The position numbers and the translations under genes are program-made. DNA of 13,209 nt, from positions 1 through 13,209 of the forward strand of contig CAYTOJ010000050.1 of assembly GCA_964439415.1 (NCBI GenBank), read 5' to 3'. This stretch comes from CAYTOJ01 sp964439415. Its GTDB lineage: Bacteria; Pseudomonadota; Alphaproteobacteria; Rickettsiales; CAZAGG01. The notes under the pieces were generated by a model. The model saw nothing but the letters and a program-made list of their open reading frames with translations, searched no databases and was not told the DNA's origin. This document shows, one piece after another, positions 1-6,793 of the stretch (positions within the stretch are counted from its first letter, which is position 1; every line of letters starts with the position of its first letter).

Positions 1-66
1 CGAACACTGCAACCAAGTATCCGTGCAGCCTCCTCCGAACTCAATCTATCGTGCTGGTATTCATCA

Positions 67-105
67 TATATACCCCTATCGTCTGAAGAGTGTGTTTAAA
101 TTATG
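67..105 (+). repeat. 39-bp dispersed repeat, copy 1
   Basis: It begins TATATACCCCTATCGTCTG, 19 bases identical to 7003-7021, and continues as RRGAGTGTGnTTnAATnATG. Over 39 bases I count 34 identities with 7003-7041, in the same orientation. The second copy lies directly upstream of yidD. In both places a second palindromic repeat of this window follows downstream on the same strand, at 1092 and 7164 respectively. Confidence 0.75.
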
Positions 106-118
106 TCATTTCGGGGGT

Positions 119-209
119 ATATTTTCTTTTATATTAAGGGGCTGCCGCCCCCGCGCCCTGCGCTTTCCCCGCAGCGCCGGCGCGCTCCCTTACGGTCGCA
201 AGAAAATAT
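119..209. repeat. Inverted repeat enclosing a GC-rich core
   Basis: ATATTTTCTT (119-128) is the exact reverse complement of AAGAAAATAT (200-209). The 71 bases between are very GC-rich and contain a further perfect hairpin, GGGGC-TGCC-GCCCC (138-151), and a CTGCG/CGCAG pair around 158-173. An AT-rich outer arm around a GC-rich folded core suggests a palindromic repeat element or a structured RNA. It does not look like coding sequence. Confidence 0.55.
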
Positions 210-294
210 CACTCTTGAAACGTGATGAGTATATCTCTTCAAAACGTTCCATCCGTACACACTCCGTTAATAGCCGGGTTAACCTCATCTAAAC

Positions 295-318
295 CTCTAA
301 ATCTTGATAAATTTAGAG
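295..318. repeat. AT-rich hairpin
   Basis: CTCTAAAT (295-302) pairs perfectly with ATTTAGAG (311-318) across an 8-base loop. The stem contains almost no GC, so its stability is modest. It sits just before the repeat copy at 335-376. Its role is unknown. Confidence 0.5.
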
Positions 319-334
319 AACATTAACCGGACAT

Positions 335-376
335 TTAACCTGCTATCTAACAGGACATATCACACGCTCGCGACAC
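335..376 (+). repeat. Dispersed repeat A, copy 1 (left side of the toxin gene)
   Basis: These 42 bases, TTAACC to GACAC, match 9050-9091 at 33 of 42 positions in the same orientation with no gaps. The core reads ATCTAACnGGAnATATCAC. At the other locus repeat A is followed within 9 bases by repeat B (9100-9124). Here repeat B lies at 965-989, on the far side of the PemK-like gene. Confidence 0.7.
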
Positions 377-436
377 CCTGCTTGCACTTTTATATTTTTC
401 GGGTTATTATACTGGTACATTTCGGGGATACCCGCG

Positions 437-460
437 TACCCCTCCAGGAATGGAGGGGTA
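437..460 (-). terminator. GC-rich hairpin downstream of the PemK-like gene
   Basis: TACCCCTCC (437-445) pairs perfectly with GGAGGGGTA (452-460), giving a 9-bp stem with a 6-base loop. It lies 18 bases past the stop codon of the minus-strand toxin gene, the usual place for a terminator. No U-run follows on the minus strand, so an intrinsic terminator is not certain. It could equally stabilise the 3' end of the mRNA. Confidence 0.4.
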
Positions 461-478
461 AATCAACCCATAGCTTTA

Positions 479-871
479 TCAGTTATATTTCCTGAAGGCT
501 TCTTGAAATTCCTTGAGTTTATCCTCCGGAAATTCACCAATACGCTTGATGAGCCTTCTACTATCCAGCGTCCTACCCTGATCAAGGATTATGCTGCTCT
601 GCATCTGCTGAAATTCAACTGGATAATACGCCGCCCTCTCCTTACGCTTTGAAGTCATTGGAAGGCCAAAAAAAGTTTGTTTTCCGTACTTCCGAAGTAT
701 CAGTACTGGCCTTGTATAAACTGATGATTTTCCAAATATCTCAAAACCAATATTAATGCCAAGACTGCACCACCATACCTGCCCCTCTCGAAAGAAAGGC
801 GGGCTTGTATTTGAGTCCAATTTCTTTTTGAGATAATTCCAACCGTCAAAATCTTTGACATACTCATCCAT
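479..871 (-). CDS. PemK/MazF-family toxin-like protein (probable endoribonuclease)
   Basis: This 130-aa protein carries the PemK/MazF fold signature after about 27 N-terminal residues: a strand with REGQVWWCSLG (28-38), a RPVLIL strand (54-59), a FGLPMTS segment (68-74) and a QGRTLDSRRLIKRIGEF segment (98-114). It resembles a branch of the family in which a short 'FDxWNxLKKKL' lead precedes the WWCSLG strand. MazF/PemK toxins are sequence-specific endoribonucleases that cleave mRNA; the activity of this branch is inferred, not known. ATG at 871 has a purine-rich GAAAGAAGA stretch upstream. No antitoxin-like ORF (MazE, AbrB or RHH type) is seen on either side, and the gene stands alone between pieces of a dispersed repeat. 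This makes it an orphan, or a member of a solitary subfamily. Confidence 0.8.
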   Translation of the reverse strand: MDEYVKDFDGWNYLKKKLDSNTSPPFFREGQVWWCSLGINIGFEIFGKSSVYTRPVLILRKYGKQTFFGLPMTSKRKERAAYYPVEFQQMQSSIILDQGRTLDSRRLIKRIGEFPEDKLKEFQEAFRKYN

Positions 872-964
872 GGTCTTCTTTCTCTTTTAAAACCACCTGG
901 TTATAAGCCTTTATATACTAAAGACCAACTGCTGATGTTTCAGATCACCATAAAAGTCTCTCAG

Positions 965-989
965 CCTCCACTGGCGTGGCGTGCGGCTG
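965..989 (+). repeat. Dispersed repeat B, copy 1 (right side of the toxin gene)
   Basis: The 25 bases CCTCCA...GCGTGCGGCTG match 9100-9124 at 20 of 25 positions. Weaker similarity goes on past the end in the same order at both loci: TTGCT, then TGCAAA(A)CA, then GCCATA-CACC, then CTCA. At 9050-9124 this element directly follows repeat A; here repeat A ends at 376. Confidence 0.55.
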
Positions 990-1091
990 TGCGCCGTGAT
1001 GCTTCCCGCCTTGCTGCACTGCCTGCAAACAGGTTTGCCATACACCGGACAACTCACTGATTAATGACAAGTCTTTATAACGCGATTGACA

Positions 1092-1126
1092 TATACCTAT
1101 CGCACTCTTGAAGTGCGATAGGTATA
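1092..1126. repeat. Perfect 35-bp palindrome, copy 1
   Basis: TATACCTATCGCACT pairs perfectly with AGTGCGATAGGTATA across the loop CTTGA, giving 15 bp of stem and a 5-base loop. The 35 bases are identical to the core of 7164-7202. On the plus strand an A/T run (GTTAAAAATTTTT) follows. On the minus strand no U-run follows. It may be a mobile palindromic element that can act as a terminator, or a protein-binding site. Confidence 0.8.
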
Positions 1127-1367
1127 GTTAAAAATTTTTCTCCCCATGATTCACAGTATGCTTGTATCGCGCATGAATTTTAAATCGGTATATCCTGTTT
1201 ATTATAGCTGGTAGAGGTGCACAGTCTCTAGTGCTTTTGTCCATGCAAGAAATAATTTCCATATTATTCATGCTGCATAAAAAAATATATACTGCTTGAG
1301 GGTTTCCAAAGCTGAAAAATAGCTTATCGGTTTATAAAGAACGTAAATCAGTAAAGCACTTGGGATT

Positions 1368-2843
1368 ATGGAACAACTACTTCTAAAACAAGGGGATAAT
1401 GAGAATCAACCATACAGGGAACTACCAGCTAATATATCAGCTGAGCAGCAGCTTTTAGGCGCATTACTGATTAATAACGAGAATATCACACATATCGGTG
1501 ATTTTTTAGAAGCAGCCCATTTTTTTGAGCCTGTCCACCAGCGTATTTATGAGGCAATAACGAAGTATTTCGACCGGGGGATAATTGCCAATCCCGTCAC
1601 CTTAAAAGCATATTTTGACAGGGATGAAGCTCTTGCAGAGCTTGGTGGCGCGCATTACCTAGTGAAGATTGCTTCGCTCTCTACTTCCATAATCAGCGTG
1701 CGCGATTACGGCCATGTTGTGTATGATCTCGCCCTCAAGCGCAACCTGATTGGCATTGGCGAGGAAATAGTAAACACCGCTTTTGACCAGAACATAGATA
1801 CTCCCGCTACCGGGCAGATAGAAACGGCGGAGCAGAAATTATATACCCTGGCGAATCAGGGCACTTCTGAGCGTGCGTATATGCATCTCACAAAATCGCT
1901 GGGAATGGCTATAGAGCGAATGGAAAAAGCATACCGCAATCCTAATCAGGTAAGCGGCGTATCCACCGGCTTTACTGATCTTGACCGTATGCTTGGTGGC
2001 TTGCAGAATTCTGATCTGTTGATTCTGGCAGGCCGCCCTTCCATGGGTAAAACCGCACTGGGAGTTTGCCTTACCTATAATGTCGCCAAGTTTTTTCTGG
2101 AAACCTCCGAGGATGAGAAAAAAACCAGAGGCGTTGCTTTCTTTTCGCTGGAAATGTCCGCCGAACAGGTGGCGGCGCGTATGCTCTCCGCCGCCAGTAA
2201 TATTAATTCAACCAGACTACGCAAGGGGGACTTAAGCCCTGATGATTTTGATAATCTGGTGCTGGCGAGCCGTGAACTGTCTCACCTGAATTATTATGTG
2301 GATGATACCCCCGCGCTTTCCGTATCTGCCCTGCGCACCCGTGCACGCCGCATGAAGCGGATGCATAATATTTCCCTGATAGTGGTGGATTATCTGCAAC
2401 TTATGCGCTCAACCTCCGAGCAGGCGAAAACCAACCGCGTGCTGGAAATATCCGAAATCACGCAAGGCCTTAAAGCTTTGGCGAAGGAACTGGACTTGCC
2501 AGTAATCGCCCTCTCCCAGCTTTCCCGCGCTGTCGAGCAGCGGGACGATAAACGCCCGCAACTGTCAGACCTGCGTGAATCAGGATCAATCGAGCAGGAT
2601 GCTGATATAGTGATGTTCGTGTTCAGGGAGGAATATTACCTCCTGCGCCGTATGCCGAGGGAGGACACCAAGGAATTCACCGAATGGCAGGAGGAGATGA
2701 ACAAAGTTCACGGAACCTCTGAGGTTATAATAGCCAAGCAACGTAACGGCCCGGTTGGAACCGCCAAGCTTTCCTTCCATTCCGAAACCGCAAAATTCGG
2801 CAATCTGGCGATGGATGGCTATATGCCTGGTGGATTTGAATAG
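1368..2843 (+). CDS. dnaB: Replicative DNA helicase DnaB
   Basis: At 491 aa this is typical for a bacterial replicative helicase. DnaB forms a hexameric ring that unwinds the fork 5'-3' on the lagging-strand template and recruits primase. The N-terminal domain (about 18-125) has the family's PANxSAEQQLLGALLIN opening and the GGAHYLVKIA segment. The RecA-like domain (about 195-485) shows Walker A AGRPSMGKTA (221-230), the FFSLEMSAEQVAARM motif (258-272), Walker B LIVVDYLQLM with D341, then ALSQLSRAVEQRxDKRPxLSDLRESGSIEQDAD (381-413) and an arginine-finger-type KQRNGPVGT (457-465). No intein or insertion is present. The ATG at 1368 lacks a strong Shine-Dalgarno sequence but fits the conserved N-terminus. 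The gene stands alone on the plus strand and faces a convergent small gene. Confidence 0.98.
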   Translation: MEQLLLKQGDNENQPYRELPANISAEQQLLGALLINNENITHIGDFLEAAHFFEPVHQRIYEAITKYFDRGIIANPVTLKAYFDRDEALAELGGAHYLVKIASLSTSIISVRDYGHVVYDLALKRNLIGIGEEIVNTAFDQNIDTPATGQIETAEQKLYTLANQGTSERAYMHLTKSLGMAIERMEKAYRNPNQVSGVSTGFTDLDRMLGGLQNSDLLILAGRPSMGKTALGVCLTYNVAKFFLETSEDEKKTRGVAFFSLEMSAEQVAARMLSAASNINSTRLRKGDLSPDDFDNLVLASRELSHLNYYVDDTPALSVSALRTRARRMKRMHNISLIVVDYLQLMRSTSEQAKTNRVLEISEITQGLKALAKELDLPVIALSQLSRAVEQRDDKRPQLSDLRESGSIEQDADIVMFVFREEYYLLRRMPREDTKEFTEWQEEMNKVHGTSEVIIAKQRNGPVGTAKLSFHSETAKFGNLAMDGYMPGGFE

Positions 2844-2932
2844 AGCTGTTAAAAAACCTCTCGCTTCACTTCGGCGTACTTTTTAACAATAAAGCTGATG
2901 AAAGCAGGTGGAAAAACGGCAAAAGAAAACCC

Positions 2933-2965
2933 TCCATCCTTTAATCCGGTTTAACGGAGGATGGA
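2933..2965 (-). terminator. Intrinsic terminator between convergent dnaB and the small secreted protein gene
   Basis: TCCATCCT (2933-2940) pairs with AGGATGGA (2958-2965), and an inner TTAA/TTAA pair lies in the loop. Read on the minus strand the hairpin is followed by GGGTTTTCTTTT, a good U-tract, placing a terminator 31 bases after the stop codon of the small gene. On the plus strand it is followed by CCTTATTTTG, so it may also stop dnaB transcription. A second, A:T-only hairpin (GTTAAAAA 2848-2855 with TTTTTAAC 2880-2887) lies closer to dnaB. Confidence 0.7.
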
Positions 2966-2995
2966 AGGTTCCTTATTTTGTGTTGCCCACGTGGC

Positions 2996-3220
2996 TTAAT
3001 TAGTCGAGGAGCATCCAATCAAGTCCCAGGAATCATATCCCTGAGACTTACTACCAGTCACCGCGTCTGTACCCGGCACTTGCCAGGCAGAACGCGATGT
3101 CATTGACCAAGCCAACCACTGATAGACGCAAACAGTTCCAGCAGAAGGCGCGGCATTCACTGTCATTGGAGTGAGCGCGAAAACCAGAATCAACGCAAGT
3201 GAAACAAGCAACTTTTTCAT
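2996..3220 (-). CDS. Small secreted protein with signal peptide, unknown function
   Basis: This 74-aa product starts with a textbook Sec signal peptide: MKK, then a hydrophobic core LLVSLALILVFALTPMTV, then VNA|A, with cleavage predicted after A23. The mature part is about 51 residues, rich in Ser, Trp and Gly, with just two cysteines (C31 and C70 of the precursor) that could form one disulfide in the periplasm or outside the cell. A good ribosome site, AAGGGGAC, precedes the ATG, and an intrinsic terminator follows the stop, so this looks like a real single-gene unit. A long inverted repeat (3242-3300) lies in the likely 5' leader. I do not recognise a family. A secreted peptide, toxin or inhibitor are all possible, and none is supported directly. 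Confidence 0.75.
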   Translation of the reverse strand: MKKLLVSLALILVFALTPMTVNAAPSAGTVCVYQWLAWSMTSRSAWQVPGTDAVTGSKSQGYDSWDLIGCSSTN

Positions 3221-3241
3221 ATTGTCCCCTTTTTCTTTAGG

Positions 3242-3300
3242 GGCAAATTCAGCTATACGCTAAGCGTTTAGCAGTTGAACAGCATATAGCTGAATTTGCC
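3242..3300. repeat. 16-bp perfect inverted repeat upstream of the small secreted protein gene
   Basis: GGCAAATTCAGCTATA (3242-3257) is the exact reverse complement of 3285-3300, around a 27-base middle that includes the small palindrome CGCTAAGCG. It starts 21 bases upstream of the ribosome-binding side of the gene's ATG (3220, minus strand), so it may be transcribed as a long stem in the leader. Alternatives are a dimeric regulator site or the remains of a small inserted element. A run of eight G (3369-3376) lies further upstream. Confidence 0.7.
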
Positions 3301-3517
3301 GATTGTTTGTTGTTTGAAACAAAATCAGGGCAACACAAAACAATCCCATTGTATTTACGAATGTTAAAGGGGGGGGCAATTTTATTAAGTTTTTATGAAT
3401 CTTTTTAATAAGATTTATTAAGTCCTGGACTGGCTATTACTGCTTTAATGCTTGCAGCCCTACCTCCCAAACTCTTCCCGAGGGAGAATGAAGAAAAAAC
3501 AGTATATTGGGCGGTAA

Positions 3518-4924
3518 TCAGCCGCTTATAGGCAGGTAAACGGTGAAGGTGCTGCCTTTGCCAACAACACTGTCTATATGAAATGCGCCGCGGTGGCGGT
3601 TCACTATATGCTTTACAATAGCCAACCCCAGGCCGGTTCCACCAATTTTGCGGGAGCGGACAGTATTTACACGGTAAAAACGCTCAGTCAGGCGTGTGAG
3701 ATGCTCCTGCGGGATTCCCTCGCCCTGATCGGTCACTGAAATCATCATCACTGATTTATGCCCAAGGAAATTACGGTCACGGGGGAATTTTTCACTGATT
3801 CTGGCGTTTACACGCACCTCACTGTCACTGTTTCCATATTTAAGTGAATTTTCCACCAGATTCTGTACTACCTGCTGAAGTTCGCTCTCATCCCCCCTGA
3901 TGGCTGGTAAATTCTCATCAGCTTCGATAATTATTTGCACATTCTTTTTCTTGGCCTGCCATTCAGTATTCTTGCGCACCTGCGCCAGCATATCCGGCAC
4001 TCTCACTTTACCCGTCGGCAGGCTATTAACGCTCATCTCTATTTTAGACAGTGAAAGCAAATCGTTCACCAATTTACGCATTCTTGCCGCCTGGTCGGCC
4101 ATGATTGCAAGAAACTGCTCCATAGCCTGCGTATCATTTTTCGCAGGCCCCTGCAGAGTCTCTATAAAACCTATCAGGCTGGCCAGCGGCGTGCGTATCT
4201 CATGACTGGCATTGGCGACAAAATCAGCGCGCATCTGTTCGGTTCTTTTCAGCTCTGTAATGTCATGCAGGGTAATAATAGCCGCTATGCCGCCGCGTGA
4301 ATGGGATGGAAAGCGTTCGATTTTCGCCCTGAAATAACTGTTTATAGGCTCAGGCACATAAATTTCCGTCTCGCGGCCTTTAAAATCTGACATTACTTCG
4401 GCAATGGAGCGCGCCAGATTATCATCATCAATAATCTCCGATAAAGGCTTAGCAGCCAGACTCTGCCCGAAACGCAGACGCGCAGATGAGTTGGTGCGAA
4501 CTATGCTGATCGAGCGGTCTACCATAATCAGTAAGTCAGGTATGGTATCCACCAGAATTTCCCGCTCGGAGAGTATGGAATCCATCTCCTGCCGCTTTTT
4601 CTCCATACTACGGTGCAGCCTGCGGATAGCGGCTGAGAGAGGGCCTATTTCCCCAATCAGTTTTAAATCAGGTGTTTCTACTTTTTTATCATCTGCAAGA
4701 TCGCTAACATACCGGGTTAACGCTTCCATGTTTTTCAGGAATGGAATAATAAAGAAAACCGTACTGACTATAATAGATATGCAAGCAAAGCTGTAATACG
4801 CCAGATTCAGTTCACCTTTAAGCAGCAAGGCGGTGATCACCACTATAGGCCCGCCATCAATCAGCAACACAGCCTTTAACAGCACTCCAGGACTCAAGCT
4901 TTGTAAAGGACTGTTTTTATTCAT
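3518..4924 (-). CDS. phoR: PhoR-like sensor histidine kinase
   Basis: Membrane-bound two-component kinase, 468 aa from the ATG at 4924; an in-frame TTG at 4933 would add three residues, and neither start has a clear ribosome site. Two hydrophobic segments (about 12-36 and 44-63) form the membrane anchor with a very short loop between, as in PhoR. A PAS-like domain follows (about 118-222), then HisKA with FVANASHEIRTPL and phospho-acceptor H241. The ATPase domain shows the N box NLVENSLKYG (N359), the G1 box DQGEGIP (399-405), an F-box-like ERFYRV and the G2 box GGTGLGLAIV (428-437). The family senses phosphate status through PstSCAB/PhoU and phosphorylates PhoB. No phoB, phoU or pst gene is in the window, so the phosphate role is inferred from architecture. 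It sits 34 bases downstream of yidC on the same strand, probably co-transcribed. Confidence 0.85.
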   Translation of the reverse strand: MNKNSPLQSLSPGVLLKAVLLIDGGPIVVITALLLKGELNLAYYSFACISIIVSTVFFIIPFLKNMEALTRYVSDLADDKKVETPDLKLIGEIGPLSAAIRRLHRSMEKKRQEMDSILSEREILVDTIPDLLIMVDRSISIVRTNSSARLRFGQSLAAKPLSEIIDDDNLARSIAEVMSDFKGRETEIYVPEPINSYFRAKIERFPSHSRGGIAAIITLHDITELKRTEQMRADFVANASHEIRTPLASLIGFIETLQGPAKNDTQAMEQFLAIMADQAARMRKLVNDLLSLSKIEMSVNSLPTGKVRVPDMLAQVRKNTEWQAKKKNVQIIIEADENLPAIRGDESELQQVVQNLVENSLKYGNSDSEVRVNARISEKFPRDRNFLGHKSVMMISVTDQGEGIPQEHLTRLTERFYRVNTVRSRKIGGTGLGLAIVKHIVNRHRGAFHIDSVVGKGSTFTVYLPISG

Positions 4925-4958
4925 AATAAACAATTAAGGGATTTAAGTAAAAGCCCAG

Positions 4959-6692
4959 TTAAAGTTTGCCTGGTTTTTTCCTCTTAACTATTTTAGAAAT
5001 CGCAACTTGCTGGATAATAGAAAGAAAATTACTCCACGACCAGTAAATAATCAAGCCGGATGGCATACTTTTGAATAAAATCAGGAAGAAGTATGGCATA
5101 AGATTTATAATTTTAGCCTGTACCGGATCAGCTGGTTTAGGGTTAAGGCTCTGCTGTATAACCATGGTTACGCACATTATAATAGGCCAGATGCCAACAT
5201 GCAGCACCGCCGGGGGATTCCAGGCAATCAGCCCGAACAGGTTGAATATGTTGGTGGGATCCATCGCGGATAGGTCATGAATCCAGCCGTAAAACGGCGC
5301 GTGACGCATCTCAATAGTAACAAACAGCACTTTGTAGAGCGCGAAGAATATAGGAATCTGTATCAACAGCGGCAGGCATCCGGAAAGCGGATTCACTTTC
5401 TCGCGCTTGTAGAGCTGCATTACCTCCTTATTAAAGAGCATTTTATCATCGCCGCAGCGCTCTTTTATTTTCTCCACATCCGGTTGCAGTTCTTTCATGG
5501 CGTTCATGCTTACCTGTGATTTGAAAGACAGGGGGAAGAGCAGAATTTTGATGCAGACCGTCAGCAGCAGAATAGCCAGCCCGAAGTTACCAAGCAGGGA
5601 ATGGAAAAACTTAAGCACCAGAAAGATCGGCTTGGTGAGAAAGTATAATACTCCTAAATCCACGGCACGGTCAAAAAGTGGTATCTGGTATTGATTTGCG
5701 TATTTATCCAGCAGACTGATTTCCTTGGGACCTGCAAAGAAATAATCGGTTACTGTTTTGCTCTCCCCTGCCCCAAGTGATATTTTTCCTTTCAGGTAAT
5801 CCGTCTGAACCCGTTTGATTCCATCTTCCTTCGCGTAATTAAAACGCGCTGTGAACTGGGTATCTTTTTCAGGAAAGATTGCCGACAGCCAGTATTTATC
5901 AGTAGCGCCGAACCAGCCGTTGGATGTGGAGAAGGTATGCATATGCTCCTTCTCCAGATCGTCATAATTCACTTCATGGAGTATACCGTCAAAAACGCCT
6001 AATGGGCCTTCGTGCAGTATTGCGAAATGGGCATATTCCTCCCACCCTCTGTTAATTATGCCGTAAGGATGGAGTACAACCACATTCGTGCCATTGTTCT
6101 GAACGCTGCGGGTGATTTTGAACAGGTAATTATCCTCAATCTCCACCTTTGCCGTAAACGTCAGTCCATCTTTGCTATAAGTAAATACAGCAGGTTGCCC
6201 TGGGGCTATACTATCAGAATTTGCCTGCCATAAAGCATCGTTACCCGCAATCTGCGCCCCTGATTCACCAAGCCAGCCAAATTCAGCGAAATAGAGCCTG
6301 GAGCCTGCGTCAGGTGATAGTAATGTAACAGGTTCACTATTCGGCCTCAAAGTTTCCCTGTACTCAGTTAAAATAAGCTGGCTGAAGCGTAAGCCCCTGG
6401 AGGAAATATAACCCTCAAGTACAGGTGTTTTAACCGCTATTTTCGGTGCATTATCAATTTTTTGCGCTGCTGCTGTCGCTACTGCTTTGCCTGGCGTGGC
6501 ATCCTGTACTTTAGCATGCTCCGGTGCTCTACCGCTGCCAGTATCCGCCACCTGTTTCTGCTGTTCCAGCATTCTTTTCTGTTCAGGTATGGCGTAGAAA
6601 TACTGCCATAAACCTATCACCACAGCGCAAAGCACGAAGGCGATAGTCATGTTTCTGGAATCTTCAGCTCTATGCAGTGGGGATTGATTCAT
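4959..6692 (-). CDS. yidC: Membrane protein insertase YidC
   Basis: This 577-aa Oxa1/YidC/Alb3-family insertase places proteins in the inner membrane, alone or with SecYEG. TM1 (about 14-34) follows a short N-terminus with the typical '(D/E)xRN' before the helix. A low-complexity linker (40-85) leads to the large periplasmic beta-sandwich domain (about 88-335). The conserved C-terminal core has TMs at about 345-362, 368-388, 436-460, 482-512 and 532-560. K382, just before LLFPL, occupies the position of the groove arginine of the E. coli protein (inferred alignment). The cytoplasmic hairpin (391-435) contains MKELQPDVEKIKERCGDD, and PLSGCLPLLIQIPIFFALY is the strongly conserved core. A basic tail KIVKRKKPGKL ends the protein, as in members that contact ribosomes. 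yidD lies 101 bases upstream on the same strand. Confidence 0.97.
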   Translation of the reverse strand: MNQSPLHRAEDSRNMTIAFVLCAVVIGLWQYFYAIPEQKRMLEQQKQVADTGSGRAPEHAKVQDATPGKAVATAAAQKIDNAPKIAVKTPVLEGYISSRGLRFSQLILTEYRETLRPNSEPVTLLSPDAGSRLYFAEFGWLGESGAQIAGNDALWQANSDSIAPGQPAVFTYSKDGLTFTAKVEIEDNYLFKITRSVQNNGTNVVVLHPYGIINRGWEEYAHFAILHEGPLGVFDGILHEVNYDDLEKEHMHTFSTSNGWFGATDKYWLSAIFPEKDTQFTARFNYAKEDGIKRVQTDYLKGKISLGAGESKTVTDYFFAGPKEISLLDKYANQYQIPLFDRAVDLGVLYFLTKPIFLVLKFFHSLLGNFGLAILLLTVCIKILLFPLSFKSQVSMNAMKELQPDVEKIKERCGDDKMLFNKEVMQLYKREKVNPLSGCLPLLIQIPIFFALYKVLFVTIEMRHAPFYGWIHDLSAMDPTNIFNLFGLIAWNPPAVLHVGIWPIIMCVTMVIQQSLNPKPADPVQAKIINLMPYFFLILFKSMPSGLIIYWSWSNFLSIIQQVAISKIVKRKKPGKL

Positions 6693-6793
6693 GCTTATTC
6701 ATCTCATTGATTCAAGCGCAGCTAGGTATCAGAGGTTGGCACTAATTTCCAATCTATTTTATACCGCTATCGTTTCCAGAGTTGAAATCTATA

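Larger units (their letters stand above)
1..478. other. Repeat-rich non-coding region
   Basis: I see no convincing gene here. Short open frames on the plus strand translate to low-complexity, Arg/Pro/Ser-rich sequence laid across hairpins and lack ribosome binding sites. The stretch holds a copy of a 39-bp repeat (67-105), a GC-rich stem-loop element (119-209), an AT-rich hairpin (295-318), the left part of a repeat shared with 9050-9091 (335-376), and a GC-rich hairpin (437-460) just past the stop of the PemK-like gene. The middle (about 138-195) is far richer in GC than its flanks. Confidence 0.7.
872..1367. other. Non-coding region upstream of dnaB
   Basis: These 496 bases separate the divergently oriented toxin gene and dnaB, and I find no credible gene in them. 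They hold repeat B copy 1 (965-989), with weaker similarity to 9125-9190 continuing past it, and a strong palindrome (1092-1126). AT-rich DNA with runs of A and T (1128-1360) leads into dnaB and is where its promoter should lie. I could not pick one convincing -35/-10 pair. Confidence 0.6.

Noticed and set aside
23..292. Plus-strand open frame of 89 codons
   Set aside because: It runs across the 39-bp repeat and the GC-rich hairpin element, has no ribosome site, and gives a low-complexity basic product; not a gene.
1086..1114. TTGACA as a -35 box for dnaB
   Set aside because: No acceptable -10 lies 16-18 bases downstream; the palindrome occupies that place.
3900..4796. Open frames on the plus strand opposite the PhoR-like gene
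   Set aside because: They are antisense to a clearly coding frame with intact kinase motifs and have no family features.
5071..6233. Several open frames opposite yidC
   Set aside because: They are mirror frames of a conserved insertase and have no motifs of their own.
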